Of a stretch of 64,000 nt of DNA, positions 41,182 to 50,459 are shown in pieces. The translations under genes and the position numbers were made by a program. Within the stretch, counting starts at the first letter, position 1; every line of letters begins with the position of its first letter. The notes beneath the pieces are model-generated. The model saw only the letters and a list, made by a program, of their open reading frames with translations, did not search any database and had not been told where the DNA came from. Location of the stretch: positions 62,001-126,000 of the forward strand of contig NZ_LOCQ01000054.1 in NCBI RefSeq assembly GCF_001677885.1, read 5' to 3'. This stretch comes from Janthinobacterium psychrotolerans (GTDB lineage: Bacteria; Pseudomonadota; Gammaproteobacteria; Burkholderiales; Burkholderiaceae_D).

Positions 41182-43398
41182 ATGCGTTTTATTCTTTGTT
41201 TTCTGGCCGCCATGGCCAGTGTTCCCGCTTCGGCCGAAAAGCTGACGCTCGAGCGCATCCACGCCGATCCGGCGCTGGCCGGCCCAGGCGTGCGCAACCT
41301 GAAGGTGTCGCCCGACGGCGAGCGCGTTACGTTTTTGCGCGGCCGCGCCGACAACCAGTTCCAGCTCGACCTGTGGGAATTCAAGCTGAAAGACAAGCGC
41401 ACGCACCGCCTGGTCGACTCCAGGGCGCTGGTGCCGCATGAAACCATCTCGCCGGCCGAACAGGCGCGCCGCGAACGCGAGCGCACGGCCAGCCTGGCCG
41501 GCATCCTGAACTACAGCTGGTCGCCGGACGGCAAGCAGCTCTTGGTGCCGCTGGCTGGCAATCTGTACCTGGTCGACGCGGCCAACCCCGAGAAAGCGCG
41601 CCTGGTCGCCAAGGGCAATGTGCTCGACCCGAAAATCTCGCCCAAGGGCCGCTACCTGTCCTTCGTGCGCGAGCAGAACCTGTTCGTGATCGACCTGAAA
41701 ACGGGCCAGGAACGCCAGCTGACCACCGACGGCAAGGACACCATCCACAACGGCGAAGCCGAATTCGTGGCGCAGGAAGAAATGGGCCAGCGCACCGGCT
41801 ACTACTGGGCGCCGGACGACAGCGCCATCGCCTACAAGCGCTACGACGAAGCGCCGGTGCCGGTGGTGCGCCGCTTCGAGATCTTCGCCGACCGCACCGA
41901 CGTGGTGGAACAGCGCTACCCTGCCGCCGGCGACGCCAACGTGCTGGTGCAGCTCCACATCGTCTCGCCGGCAACCGGCGTGCAGCGCCAGGTCGACCTG
42001 GGCAGCAACCCCGACATTTACCTGGTGCGCGCCGACTGGAGCGCGGACAGCAAATCGCTGCTGTACCAGCGCCAGTCGCGCGACCAGAAAACCCTGGAAC
42101 TGATCGCCGTCGACGCCGCCACCCTGGCACAGCGCACGGTGCTGACGGAAACGGCGAAAACCTGGGTCAGCATCCACGATGACCTGCGCTTCCTGGCAGA
42201 CGGCAAATCGTTTTTATGGTCGTCCGAGCGCACCGGCCGCAATCATCTGTACCTGTATGACATGAGCGGCAAGCTGCTGCATCCGGTCACGTCGGGCGAG
42301 TGGGGCATCGACAGCCTGCTGGCCGTCAATGAAAAAACCGGCAAGGTGTATGTGGCATCGAATCGCGACGCGGTGATCGACAAGCAGACCTACGCGCTGG
42401 CGCTCGATGGCAGCACGGCCGACAAGCCGCAGCGCGTGACGAAGGCCGACGGCTGGCACGACACCACCTTCGCGCGCAACGGCGCCGTGTTTGTCGACAC
42501 CTATTCCGATCCGGCCACGCCGCCGCAAGTGAGCATCCGCCGCCCTGACGGCGCGATGGTGGGCTGGCTGGAAGAAAACGCCTTGAACGCCAGCCACCCG
42601 TACGGCAAATACCAGGCCGATCACCTGCCGACCGAATACGGCAGCATCAAGTCCGACGATGGCCAGACCTTGTACTACTCCCTGGTGAAACCATCGAACT
42701 TCGATGCCTCGAAACGCTATCCGGTCTTCCTGTCGACCTATGGCGGGCCGCACTCGCAGCACGTGGCGCGCCGCTGGGGCAATACCTTCGACCAGTACAT
42801 GGCGCAGCAGGGTTTTGTCGTGTTTCGCCTCGACAACCGCGGCTCGTCGCGCCGCGAGCGGACGTTCACTGACGCCATCTACCATAACCTGGGCAAGGCC
42901 GAAGTGGCCGACCAGCTGGCGGGCATCGCCTGGCTGGGCCAGCAGAGCTTTGTCGACGCCAGGCGCATCGGCGTGTTCGGCTGGAGCTATGGCGGCTTCA
43001 TGAGCTTGCGCCTGCTGTCGGCCGCATCCGACAAGATCGCCGCCGGCGTGTCGGTGGCGCCCGTGACCGACTGGTCGCTGTACGACACCCACTACACGGA
43101 GCAATTCCTCGGCATGCCGAAGGAAAACGTGGACGGCTACAAGGACAGCACCGTGTTTGCCCACCTGGACGGTTTGCGCTCGCCGCTGCTGCTGGTGCAC
43201 GGCATGGCCGACGACAATGTGCTGTTCTCGAACAGCACCCGCCTGATCGACGCGCTGGTCAATCGCGGCGTGCAGTTCGACCTGATGACCTACCCTGGCG
43301 CCAAGCACGGCATCTCGTCGCGCGCCGGCCAGCGCCATGTGTACGCGAAGATCGCCGCCTTCTTCAAGAAGAACCTGAACGTGGACGACGCAAAATAA
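41182..43398 (+). CDS. Exported S9B dipeptidyl-peptidase IV-type serine protease
   Basis: This 738-residue protein has a signal peptide (MRFILCFLAAMASVPASA). An N-terminal eight-bladed propeller (about 25-480) includes WSPDGKQLLVPLAGNLYLVD and the DPP-IV double-glutamate motif EFVAQEEMGQRTGYYW, which anchors the free N-terminus of substrates. The C-terminal alpha/beta hydrolase domain has the triad S602 (GWSYGGFM), D677 (GMADDNVLF) and H709 (GAKHGIS). It should remove Xaa-Pro or Xaa-Ala dipeptides from peptides in the periplasm. A strong terminator follows 20 bp after the stop. Confidence 0.9.
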   Translation: MRFILCFLAAMASVPASAEKLTLERIHADPALAGPGVRNLKVSPDGERVTFLRGRADNQFQLDLWEFKLKDKRTHRLVDSRALVPHETISPAEQARRERERTASLAGILNYSWSPDGKQLLVPLAGNLYLVDAANPEKARLVAKGNVLDPKISPKGRYLSFVREQNLFVIDLKTGQERQLTTDGKDTIHNGEAEFVAQEEMGQRTGYYWAPDDSAIAYKRYDEAPVPVVRRFEIFADRTDVVEQRYPAAGDANVLVQLHIVSPATGVQRQVDLGSNPDIYLVRADWSADSKSLLYQRQSRDQKTLELIAVDAATLAQRTVLTETAKTWVSIHDDLRFLADGKSFLWSSERTGRNHLYLYDMSGKLLHPVTSGEWGIDSLLAVNEKTGKVYVASNRDAVIDKQTYALALDGSTADKPQRVTKADGWHDTTFARNGAVFVDTYSDPATPPQVSIRRPDGAMVGWLEENALNASHPYGKYQADHLPTEYGSIKSDDGQTLYYSLVKPSNFDASKRYPVFLSTYGGPHSQHVARRWGNTFDQYMAQQGFVVFRLDNRGSSRRERTFTDAIYHNLGKAEVADQLAGIAWLGQQSFVDARRIGVFGWSYGGFMSLRLLSAASDKIAAGVSVAPVTDWSLYDTHYTEQFLGMPKENVDGYKDSTVFAHLDGLRSPLLLVHGMADDNVLFSNSTRLIDALVNRGVQFDLMTYPGAKHGISSRAGQRHVYAKIAAFFKKNLNVDDAK

Positions 43399-43417
43399 AA
43401 GTCCGCGTCCAATGAGA

Positions 43418-43456
43418 AACCGCCGCACGGTCTTTCGACAGTGCGGCGGTTTTTTT
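43418..43456 (+). terminator. Strong rho-independent terminator after the DPP-IV gene
   Basis: AACCGCCGCAC (43418-43428) pairs perfectly with GTGCGGCGGTT (43441-43451) around a 12-base loop, followed by a T-run to 43456. It lies 15 bp before the end of the convergent csbD-like gene. Confidence 0.85.
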
Positions 43457-43470
43457 ACCTGGTGCTCAGA

Positions 43471-43656
43471 TTATGGCTTGCGGGTGATGGTTTCTACCGC
43501 ATCCTTGACGTCGCCAACTTTCTTCTGCACTTGGCCTTCGACCTGGTTTGCCAGGCCCTTGGCTTGCTGTTCTTCGCTGCCGACGACTTTGCCAGCTGTT
43601 TCCTGGATTTTACCGCCGACTTCTTTCAACTTACCTTCGACTTGATCTTTGTTCAT
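43471..43656 (-). CDS. CsbD-family stress protein
   Basis: This 61-residue hydrophilic protein starts MNKDQVEGKLKEVGGKIQET, followed by AGKVVGSEEQQAKGLANQVE, with the repeated K/Q/G pattern of CsbD/YjbJ proteins. Family members are abundant, largely disordered and induced by general stress; the molecular role is not known. GAGGAG precedes the start. It is a monocistronic gene. Confidence 0.88.
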   Translation of the reverse strand: MNKDQVEGKLKEVGGKIQETAGKVVGSEEQQAKGLANQVEGQVQKKVGDVKDAVETITRKP

Positions 43657-43820
43657 GATTAACTCCTCAATGTAGTTGGTCCATCTGTTCTCCAGCCCAG
43701 GGGCCGGTACTGCGGCTCAAACGCTGCGTTTTGCTTGCTGCGTTTCGATGAGTTGATATTACGCCCGAGGCCGCAAAAACTATGTACGGTTCCTAACACA
43801 TGGGAAAATATTGCTATCTT

Positions 43821-44453
43821 TCACTTATCCTTGCGCCAGACGGTAGCGAGCCACGGTTGCTGTTCACGCGGCAGGCCGGGCGGACGATAGTAATGGTCGA
43901 GCAAGCTAAAACCGGCCGCCTGCACATGCGCGCTCCAGGTATCGAGGTCGTAGTAGCTGCCATAGCGCGCGCCGCTCCAGCCTTCCTGGTTGTGGCCGCG
44001 CGGATTCGAACTGAACAGTACCCCACCCTCTTTCAGGCATCCATGCAGGGCGCGCAGCACGCCGGGCAAGGCGCTGCTGGGCACGTGGAACAGCACGGCA
44101 TTGGCAAATACGCCGTCAAAGCGTGCGGCAGGCAGGTCGAGGTCGAGAAAGTCCTGCTGCCAGACGGTACAGCCGCTGTAAGCCTGTGCCATCTCGACAA
44201 AGCGGGCCGAACCATCGACGCCGGTGGCATGATGGCCCAGTTCGGTGAACGCCTTCAGGTCGCGCCCGGGACCGCAACCGAGGTCGAGGATGTCCAAGGG
44301 CGCCACGCCATCGATGGCGTTCAGCAATGCCGCCATGTTCTGGCGCACATCGTGATCGCGCGTGCCTTCGAAGAACTGTTCGGCGCTGGCGTCGTAATGG
44401 TCGAGGGTGCGGCGGGTAATCGTGTGCAGCGGGTCATGCGGGGTATCGCTCAT
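43821..44453 (-). CDS. Class I SAM-dependent methyltransferase
   Basis: This 210-residue enzyme has motif I ILDLGCGPGRDLKAFTELGH at about 54-73, the acidic end of strand two (GVDGSARFVEMA), motif II-like DFLDLDLPAARFDGVFANAV and the post-motif ALRALHGCLKEGGVLFSSNP. The N-terminal HTITRRTLDHYDASAEQFFE is typical of a family in which Tyr/His residues bind a small acceptor. The substrate is unknown. GGGAGC precedes the ATG. It has no same-strand partner. Confidence 0.83.
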   Translation of the reverse strand: MSDTPHDPLHTITRRTLDHYDASAEQFFEGTRDHDVRQNMAALLNAIDGVAPLDILDLGCGPGRDLKAFTELGHHATGVDGSARFVEMAQAYSGCTVWQQDFLDLDLPAARFDGVFANAVLFHVPSSALPGVLRALHGCLKEGGVLFSSNPRGHNQEGWSGARYGSYYDLDTWSAHVQAAGFSLLDHYYRPPGLPREQQPWLATVWRKDK

Positions 44454-44567
44454 TATGGTGCTCCCGTAAAAGATGCCGCCATTTTAGACGTTCGCCAGCA
44501 TCCATGCGGGTTTGCGGCCGGCTTGAGCATGCTTGAAAATTATTTTGAATTATTTTCAAAAAAACCC

Positions 44568-44594
44568 TCAAGTTCTGGCCGAGGCCGCCGTTAA
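44568..44594 (+). promoter_or_regulatory. Sigma-28 (FliA) promoter of fliT-like gene
   Basis: TCAAGTTC-N11-GCCGTTAA closely matches the flagellar consensus TAAAGTTT-N11-GCCGATAA, with the same spacing. It lies 43 bp upstream of the fliT-like ATG. A nearly identical site precedes the motility gene at 50660. Confidence 0.8.
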
Positions 44595-44637
44595 TCTAGA
44601 CAAGCGTAAAACCATTGATAAAAATACAGGTGTGCTC

Positions 44638-44934
44638 ATGAACTCCAACGACGTGCTGTCGATGTATGAAAATATTGCCGGATTGACCAACCAGATGGTC
44701 GTGGCCGCACGTTCCGAGGACTGGGAAAGCTTGGACGCGCTGGAACATCAATGCGCCAGCGCCGCCAGCGCCACTCAGGTCGGCACCGTGCCTGCCCTGT
44801 CGGGCTCCTCGCGCATGCGCAAGCTTGAGCTGATCAAGCAGATCCTGGCCAACGACCGCGCCATCTGCAATATCACCGAACCATGGATGGCGCAGCTGTC
44901 CCGCGCCATGCCGGCGCCGCGCGCCCACCGCTAA
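44638..44934 (+). CDS. fliT: Flagellar chaperone FliT-like protein
   Basis: This 98-residue helical protein starts MNSNDVLSMYENIAGLTNQM, then shows MVVAARSEDWESLDALEHQC, the conserved RKLELIKQILANDRAICNIT, and TEPWMAQLSRAM at the end. This is the FliT pattern: a chaperone for the filament cap protein FliD that can also act on FlhDC. No other flagellar gene adjoins it, but a sigma-28 promoter directly upstream places it in the flagellar regulon. A terminator follows, so it is monocistronic. Confidence 0.78.
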   Translation: MNSNDVLSMYENIAGLTNQMVVAARSEDWESLDALEHQCASAASATQVGTVPALSGSSRMRKLELIKQILANDRAICNITEPWMAQLSRAMPAPRAHR

Positions 44935-44956
44935 GACCGCAGCAGCATAAGACGAC

Positions 44957-44978
44957 AGCGCCCACGGGCGCTTTTTTT
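44957..44978 (+). terminator. Rho-independent terminator after fliT
   Basis: AGCGCC and GGCGCT pair around a four-base loop and are followed by seven T. It lies 22 bp after the fliT-like stop. Confidence 0.8.
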
Positions 44979-45002
44979 ACGTCCGCCGGCGGCCGATTGC
45001 GC

Positions 45003-46112
45003 TCAGCGCGAAAAAGGTTCGGGCTCCGGCACCAGTGCCGGCTCATCGCGTTCAGCTGGCATATCGCCAGGCGGTACCGCCGGCGCGCTCTTGCGGCGAA
45101 ACGGCTTGCGCAGCAAGACCCAGTATTTCGATGGCGGCCGGGGTTCGGCCTGCCCACGCCCCTTGCGCTTGCGCACGACAGTCACGATGGCCCCCGCCAC
45201 CAGCAGGAACAGCAAGCTGCCCAGGCCCAGCCACAACATGCCATTGCCGCCGGCTTTCTTGTCCGCCGCCCCCGGCCTGGCCTTGACCTTGGCCTGCGGC
45301 GGCCCGGACACGGCGGCCGCTGCCGCTGCGGGCGCGGCCAGCGCCTGCTGCAAGGCCGAAACTTTGCCTTCCAGCACGCCAATCTTCTCATTCAAGGCCG
45401 TGTTTTGCCGGTCCAGCGCCATGCACGCTTCGGCCGGCATGCCGGCCGCTTGCGGCGCGCAGGCCGCTACCGGCGCAGCGGCGCGCCGCAACGGCGGCGG
45501 CGCCACCGGCGCCGCCGCAGGCCTGGGACGCAGTGGCGCCGCAATGAACATGGCCGGCGGGCGCACCATGCCTTCGGCGCGGGCGCGGGCGGCCAGCGCG
45601 GCGGCGTCCGGCACCTCGACCCGCTTGGCAACGGGCCGGGCCGCCACCGGCGGCGTGATGGCCTTGGGCGCCGGCGCGGGCACAAGCACCGGCGCGGGCA
45701 CGGGCACGGGGGGAGCTTGGGCCAGCCAGACGGTTGCCAGCCGCACCACGCTGCGGCTGCCATTGCCCAGCATCAGAAACACATGCACATGGCCGGCATC
45801 GATGGCTTGCCTGGTAGCGAGGTGGACAAAGCGCCGCCCATCGCGTTCCACCTGGCTGATCGCCAGGGTTTGCAGGGCGGGGTCCATGCTGATGCCGCCG
45901 CCCTGGTAGACATTGATCGAGGCCAGGCGCACCGGCAAGCCCTGCAGCTCATCGGGCGCCAGCGCCGTCAATTCGATATCGGCCGACAGTGGCTGGCCCC
46001 TGTGCGACTGCACGCTGATGTCGCCCAGTTCGGCAGCGAAGGCGGCCGGCATGGCCAGACAGGCAGTGGCGGCCAAGGTGGCGGTCCAGCGGGAAAAGAC
46101 GGGGCTAGGCAT
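45003..46112 (-). CDS. FimV N-terminal-domain membrane protein
   Basis: This 369-residue protein starts MPSPVFSRWTATLAATACLA with a signal peptide to about residue 26. Residues 27-130 match the FimV N-terminal domain (ELGDISVQSHRGQPLSADIE, VERDGRRFVHLATRQAIDAG). A Pro/Ala/Val-rich spacer follows, then a short coiled coil (DRQNTALNEKIGVLEGKVSA), a membrane segment near 300 (LWLGLGSLLFLLVAGAIVTV) and a basic cytoplasmic tail. True FimV has a LysM domain and TPR-rich cytoplasmic part and is over 900 residues, so this is a short relative. A role in envelope or pilus/polar organisation is a guess from the domain. Confidence 0.75.
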   Translation of the reverse strand: MPSPVFSRWTATLAATACLAMPAAFAAELGDISVQSHRGQPLSADIELTALAPDELQGLPVRLASINVYQGGGISMDPALQTLAISQVERDGRRFVHLATRQAIDAGHVHVFLMLGNGSRSVVRLATVWLAQAPPVPVPAPVLVPAPAPKAITPPVAARPVAKRVEVPDAAALAARARAEGMVRPPAMFIAAPLRPRPAAAPVAPPPLRRAAAPVAACAPQAAGMPAEACMALDRQNTALNEKIGVLEGKVSALQQALAAPAAAAAAVSGPPQAKVKARPGAADKKAGGNGMLWLGLGSLLFLLVAGAIVTVVRKRKGRGQAEPRPPSKYWVLLRKPFRRKSAPAVPPGDMPAERDEPALVPEPEPFSR

Positions 46113-46258
46113 GAAATGATCGCTTTGACAACGGAAGCATGGGAAAACGTTCTTTATTAACGGCAGGAAATTGAAAAAGCTTAGCTGGCTGCGGGCGCGC
46201 TGTGCGTTTCCGGCGCCTGGAGTACACTCGATCCACCATAAGCCATGAAAGGAATGCC

Positions 46259-47653
46259 ATGAGCAGCAGAATCGAACGCGACAGTTTCGGCCCGATCGAC
46301 GTCCCCGCCGGTCAATTGTGGGGAGCGCAGACACAGCGCTCGCTCGAGCACTTCCATATTTCAACTGAAAAAATGCCGCCCGAACTGATCGCCGCGCTGG
46401 CCACCGTCAAGCGCGCGGCCGCCCACGTCAACCTGGAACTTGGTTTGCTCGGCGGCGAAAAAGCTGTCGCCATCACCCAGGCGGCTGATGAGGTGCTGGC
46501 TGGCAAGCACGCGAGCGAGTTTCCGCTGGCCGTCTGGCAGACCGGCTCCGGCACGCAAAGCAATATGAACATGAACGAAGTGCTGGCCAACCGCGGCTCC
46601 GAGCTGATGGGCGGCCTGCGCGGCGCCGAGCGCCTGCTGCACCCGAACGACGACGTCAACCTGGGCCAGTCCTCGAACGATATTTTCCCGACCGCCATCC
46701 ATGTGGCCGCCGCGCTGGCCGTCGCCAATACCGTGCTGCCGCCGCTGCGCCAGCTGCGCACCACGCTGGAGGCCAAGTCCGCCGCCTTTGCCGACATCGT
46801 CAAGATCGGCCGCACCCATTTGCAGGATGCCACGCCATTAACCCTGGGCCAGGAATTCTCGGGCTATGCGGCGCAGCTGGAATTTGCCGAACAGATCATC
46901 GAAGCGTCGCTGCCGCCGCTGCTGCAGCTGGCCGCCGGCGGCACGGCCGTCGGCACGGGCCTGAACGCGCACGCCGAATTTGCCGACCGCATCGCCGCCG
47001 AACTGGCGCACCTGACAGGCCAGCCTTTTGCCAGCGCCAGCAACAAGTTCGCCGCCCTGGCCGCCCACGATGCGCTGGTGGCGGCCCATGGCGCGCTGAA
47101 AACCCTGGCCACGGCGCTGATGAAAATCGCCAACGACGTGCGCTGGATGGCGTCCGGTCCACGCTCGGGCCTCGGTGAAATCACCATCCCCGAAAACGAG
47201 CCGGGCAGCTCCATCATGCCGGGCAAGGTCAATCCGACCCAGTGCGAGGCGCTGACCATGCTGTGCTGCCAGGTATTCGGCAACGACGTGGCCATCACGG
47301 TGGGCGGCGCCTCGGGCAACTTCGAACTCAATGTGTTCAAGCCTTTGATCGCCCACAACTTCTTGCAAAGCGCGCGCCTGCTTGGTGACGGCATGCGCAG
47401 CTTCGACGAGCATTGCGCGCACGGCATAGCACCGAATCGCGAGCGCATCGCCGAACTGATGGAGCGCTCCCTGATGCTGGTGACGGCACTGGCGCCGCAT
47501 ATCGGCTACGACCGCGCGGCGCAGATCGCCAAGCAGGCGCAGCATGAAGGCACGACACTGAAGGAAGCGGCGCTGGGCCTCGGTTTCGTGACGGAAGACC
47601 AATTTGCCGAGTGGATCGTGCCGCTCGACATGACGCGCCCCAACAAAAGTTAA
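46259..47653 (+). CDS. fumC: Fumarate hydratase class II
   Basis: This 464-residue enzyme converts fumarate to L-malate in the TCA cycle and needs no iron-sulfur cluster. It starts [20 protein letters not shown] after AAGGAA. Conserved stretches are the site-B/active-site [53 protein letters not shown] and the superfamily signature [15 protein letters not shown] near residues 315-329. Full length and intact. It is monocistronic, with a GC hairpin at about 47700-47716 after the stop. Confidence 0.96.
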   Translation: MSSRIERDSFGPIDVPAGQLWGAQTQRSLEHFHISTEKMPPELIAALATVKRAAAHVNLELGLLGGEKAVAITQAADEVLAGKHASEFPLAVWQTGSGTQSNMNMNEVLANRGSELMGGLRGAERLLHPNDDVNLGQSSNDIFPTAIHVAAALAVANTVLPPLRQLRTTLEAKSAAFADIVKIGRTHLQDATPLTLGQEFSGYAAQLEFAEQIIEASLPPLLQLAAGGTAVGTGLNAHAEFADRIAAELAHLTGQPFASASNKFAALAAHDALVAAHGALKTLATALMKIANDVRWMASGPRSGLGEITIPENEPGSSIMPGKVNPTQCEALTMLCCQVFGNDVAITVGGASGNFELNVFKPLIAHNFLQSARLLGDGMRSFDEHCAHGIAPNRERIAELMERSLMLVTALAPHIGYDRAAQIAKQAQHEGTTLKEAALGLGFVTEDQFAEWIVPLDMTRPNKS

Positions 47654-47754
47654 AGCGCCTTCCCGCATGCCCGCTTGCAGTCATGTAAACTAGATGTTTG
47701 GCCCGCCTGGCGGGCCGCACGTGTTAAAAACACATTACTGCAATTGAGGATAGA

Positions 47755-47976
47755 ATGCAAAAAGTAAGCTTTGATTTGACATCCGAGTTCGTCGAGCTGA
47801 ACCAGCTGCTCAAGCTGGTCGGCCTGTGCGACAGCGGCGGCGCGGGCAAGGTCATGGTCGACAGTGGCGTGGTCAAGGTCGATGGCAAGAAGGAACTGCG
47901 CAAGACCGCCAAAATCCGCGCCGGCCAGGTGGTCAGCGTGGCCGATATCCGCATTACCGTGGTGGCGCCCGCCTGA
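47755..47976 (+). CDS. S4-domain RNA-binding protein, YbcJ-like
   Basis: This 73-residue protein is almost entirely an S4 RNA-binding domain: FVELNQLLKLVGLCDSGGAG, then KVMVDSGVVKVDGKKELRKT and ragged basic residues to AGQVVSVADIRI. It matches the YbcJ group of small stand-alone S4 proteins that may bind rRNA or tRNA. GAGGATA precedes the ATG. The GKV..GVVKVDG.KE.RKT core is intact. Confidence 0.87.
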   Translation: MQKVSFDLTSEFVELNQLLKLVGLCDSGGAGKVMVDSGVVKVDGKKELRKTAKIRAGQVVSVADIRITVVAPA

Positions 47977-48078
47977 TGCCCTTGTAGCGTGCTCCTGTGT
48001 CAGATCAAAACCTGCCCGGCTGGATTGCCTATGTTTATATTATTGCCATATATTCATCAATGAGCGGAAAGGGATGCC

Positions 48079-48363
48079 ATGGACAACGCCGAGCACGGCA
48101 CACGCAGCCAGGAACGCCTGATCGCCGACTTGCGCCAGGTCATAGAAAACGCGGAAGACCTGCTGCGCACCACCGATAAATACACGAGCACCCTGTACCA
48201 GGGCGCGCGCGCCAAGCTCGAAGTGGCGCTGGTGGCGGCCACGGCCGAGCTGGCGCATTTCGAAGACGAACAACTGGCGCGCATGATGGAAGCGACCCTG
48301 GCGGCCAACGCGGCCTGCTGCGACCAGACCGGCGAAGCGCGCATCCTGCGCGCCTTTCAATAG
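48079..48363 (+). CDS. DUF883/ElaB-YqjD-like protein lacking the membrane tail
   Basis: This 94-residue protein starts MDNAEHGTRSQERLIADLRQ. Residues 14-40 (LIADLRQVIENAEDLLRTTD) match the N-terminal helix of ElaB/YqjD/YgaM ribosome-associated proteins. Those proteins end in a C-terminal membrane anchor; here the C-terminal half (LARMMEATLAANAACCDQTG) is soluble and has an unusual double cysteine. It may therefore be a cytosolic variant. AAAGGGA precedes the start. It ends two bases from the convergent MNIO gene. Confidence 0.65.
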   Translation: MDNAEHGTRSQERLIADLRQVIENAEDLLRTTDKYTSTLYQGARAKLEVALVAATAELAHFEDEQLARMMEATLAANAACCDQTGEARILRAFQ

Positions 48364-48365
48364 GT

Positions 48366-50006
48366 TCAGCCCGGGAGCATGGCGGTCAGCACGCCATGCT
48401 CGAGCCAGCGGCGCAACTGCCCGCCCAGGTCAAAATCCTCGTCCAGCCCAAAGGCAGCGTCCAGCGCCGCGCCAAAACATTCCCCTTGCAGCAAACACTG
48501 CAGCGCCGCATGGGCAGCCGCATCGAGCGCCATGACCTGCGCCTGCCATTGCGGCCGGCATACCAGGGCGTGCGCCGGCCAGTCCAGTTGCCGGGGAAAC
48601 GCTGCATTTTCCTGTTGATGCGCCTGCCATAACGCCGCCACTTGCCAGTCGGATCTGATCAGTGCGCACGCCGGGTGCAGGGCAAAGCGGGCATTTTCCA
48701 GTTGCTCGGGCAACAGGCTGGCCAGCACATCGAACGGCAAGCCTGGCGCGTCCGGCGCGTAATGGGCCAGGTGCAGCGCCCATTCCAGGCGCGCCATGTC
48801 GGGCAGATACGGCAGTTGCGCCACAGGAGGAAAATCGGCGAGGAAAGTGGGAAAGTCGCTGCCGAAACGGTTCAGGTCGGCGTCTTGCGAAGGATAACGG
48901 CGCCCGTATTCGCGCGCCATGCCCGTAAAAAATTCCTCGCCCACCAGCGCCAGCACCACCGGATAGGCCTGGCCCAGCACGCGGCGCCAGGTGGCGTTCA
49001 GGTTGCCCCGGTACAAGCCCAGGCGCTGCCCGACCAGCACGCCGCGGCACTGATTAATCGCATTATCGGCCTGGCCAGCATCGAGCAGCGCGTCGGCAAA
49101 CGCTTGCTGCTTGTGCGCCAGTTGCTCGCCCGGCGGCGGCGCTGTCACGCCAGTGCGCGAACCGCGCCATGGCGCCGCAGCATGATGCATTTGCTGCAGC
49201 GCGCGCGCCCGGTCGGCCTCGGCCAGCAACACCGCCAGCTCGGGCACATCGGTATCCCACTCGATCAGAGTCGGCACCTGGCCAAAGCGCTGCAAGGCCG
49301 CCTTATACAAGGCCCAGACCGGTTCGGCCACGGCGGCGCCATGGTGGTCGATCACGGCGAGCGGCGTGAGCAGGTGGCCGCCGAGGTGCAGCTCGCCAAC
49401 GATATCGGCGGGAATATCGCGCAAAGCCGCCAGCGCGTCCTCGCCGTGATTGCACTGGTTCACATACAGGTTATTGACGTCGAGCAACAGGCCACAGCCG
49501 CTGCGGCGCGCCAGTTCGGCCAGGAACTGCGCTTCGTTCATGGCGTCGGCGTGGAAGCGCAGGCTGGTCGAGACATTTTCCAGCAAGATGGGCCGGCGCA
49601 AGGCGTCCTGCACCCGCCCTACCCTGGCGCACAGCAGGTCCAGCGCGGCATGGTCCAGGGTCAGCGGCAGCAAGTCGTTGAATTGCCGTCCCGCCACGGC
49701 GCCCCAGCACAGATGCTCGGACACCAGCGCCGGTGCGATGCGCTCGCACAGCCTTTGTACCCGCTGCAGATGATCTTCGGAAAAACCGCGTGCCGAGCCC
49801 AGGCCCAGGCCCACGCCGTGCAGGCTCAGGCCATAGTCCTGGCGCACGGCCTGCAGCACATGCCAGTCGCGGCCCGAGCAGGACAGATAATTTTCGGTGT
49901 GTACTTCCAGCCAGTCGACTTGGGGCCGGCCGCCGAGAAAGTCGCGGTAATGCGCGGCGCGCAGGCCGACGCCCACGCCGCCCAGCGCGTGGACGGGCTG
50001 CGCCAT
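48366..50006 (-). CDS. Fused MNIO (DUF692, BufB-like) and DUF2063 (BufC-like) bufferin-maturation protein
   Basis: This 546-residue single chain joins two proteins that are usually separate. Residues 1-270 are the multinuclear non-haem iron oxidase domain, with likely iron ligands H63 (SLHG), H98 (SEHLCW), E143 (LLENVS), D176/N179 ([11 protein letters not shown]), H207 (GELHLGGH) and E249 ([10 protein letters not shown]). A linker of about 25 residues follows. Residues 295-546 are a DUF2063 partner ([36 protein letters not shown]). MNIO enzymes with such a partner convert cysteines of precursor peptides into copper-binding heterocycles. The precursor gene is 11 bp upstream. The start at 50006 was chosen because upstream codons lie in that gene. 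Confidence 0.88.
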   Translation of the reverse strand: MAQPVHALGGVGVGLRAAHYRDFLGGRPQVDWLEVHTENYLSCSGRDWHVLQAVRQDYGLSLHGVGLGLGSARGFSEDHLQRVQRLCERIAPALVSEHLCWGAVAGRQFNDLLPLTLDHAALDLLCARVGRVQDALRRPILLENVSTSLRFHADAMNEAQFLAELARRSGCGLLLDVNNLYVNQCNHGEDALAALRDIPADIVGELHLGGHLLTPLAVIDHHGAAVAEPVWALYKAALQRFGQVPTLIEWDTDVPELAVLLAEADRARALQQMHHAAAPWRGSRTGVTAPPPGEQLAHKQQAFADALLDAGQADNAINQCRGVLVGQRLGLYRGNLNATWRRVLGQAYPVVLALVGEEFFTGMAREYGRRYPSQDADLNRFGSDFPTFLADFPPVAQLPYLPDMARLEWALHLAHYAPDAPGLPFDVLASLLPEQLENARFALHPACALIRSDWQVAALWQAHQQENAAFPRQLDWPAHALVCRPQWQAQVMALDAAAHAALQCLLQGECFGAALDAAFGLDEDFDLGGQLRRWLEHGVLTAMLPG

Positions 50007-50017
50007 GGCTTGCCGGC

Positions 50018-50320
50018 TTATGACTGCTGCTTGGCCGCAGCGGCTTTCTTGCCTGCCTTGACAGGCTTCAAGGCGCCGCCCGCCTGCTCGCAAGTTCCCT
50101 TGGCAACATACGCCCATTCGGTCGGCAAGTTGTCGCTGGCGGCCTGACCGGCGCAGGAATGGGCGCCGTCGGACGAGGCGCAATCATTCTGGCCGGCCTT
50201 GGCGACGCCATAGCATTTTTCCTTGTCGCCGGCGGCGGCATCATGGTCGGCAGCACTGGCAACCGAGGTGGCGCACAGGCCGGCCAGGGCGGCGGCAACG
50301 AGAGCGTGACGTTTGTTCAT
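50018..50320 (-). CDS. bufA1: Bufferin-type metallophore precursor (BufA1/DUF2282)
   Basis: This 100-residue secreted precursor has a signal peptide cleaved near SVASA (residue 23). The mature part has exactly four cysteines, C36 (EKCYGVA), C47 (NDCASS), C56 (HSCAGQ) and C77 (GTCEQAGG), in the DUF2282 order, with a Lys/Ala-rich tail. In described bufferins the MNIO enzyme modifies central cysteines to thio-oxazoles that bind copper in the periplasm. Its gene lies directly before the fused MNIO-DUF2063 gene. No DoxX-type or ECF sigma gene is adjacent, so regulation is not evident. Confidence 0.87.
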   Translation of the reverse strand: MNKRHALVAAALAGLCATSVASAADHDAAAGDKEKCYGVAKAGQNDCASSDGAHSCAGQAASDNLPTEWAYVAKGTCEQAGGALKPVKAGKKAAAAKQQS

Positions 50321-50459
50321 GGCAGTCTTTCGTAAAAGGAGTCGTATCCGATTTTACGCTGTCGCAGAAAAAGAAGGGAAGATCCTGCATGCACAAGCGC
50401 GCCGCAGCCAGGCCGGCAGCGGCGAAAGTGGCCTCAGCAGCCGGGGCTGCCTCGCAGAA

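Noticed and set aside
47700-47716. GC hairpin after fumC considered as a terminator
   Set aside because: The stem (GGCCCGCC/GGCGGGCC) is strong, but no T-run follows, so it was mentioned only in the fumC entry.
48366-50006. Apparent fusion considered as a sequencing error merging two genes
   Set aside because: Both domains are in one frame with a linker of coding character and no start signal near the junction. A natural fusion is the simplest reading, though it should be confirmed from reads and relatives.
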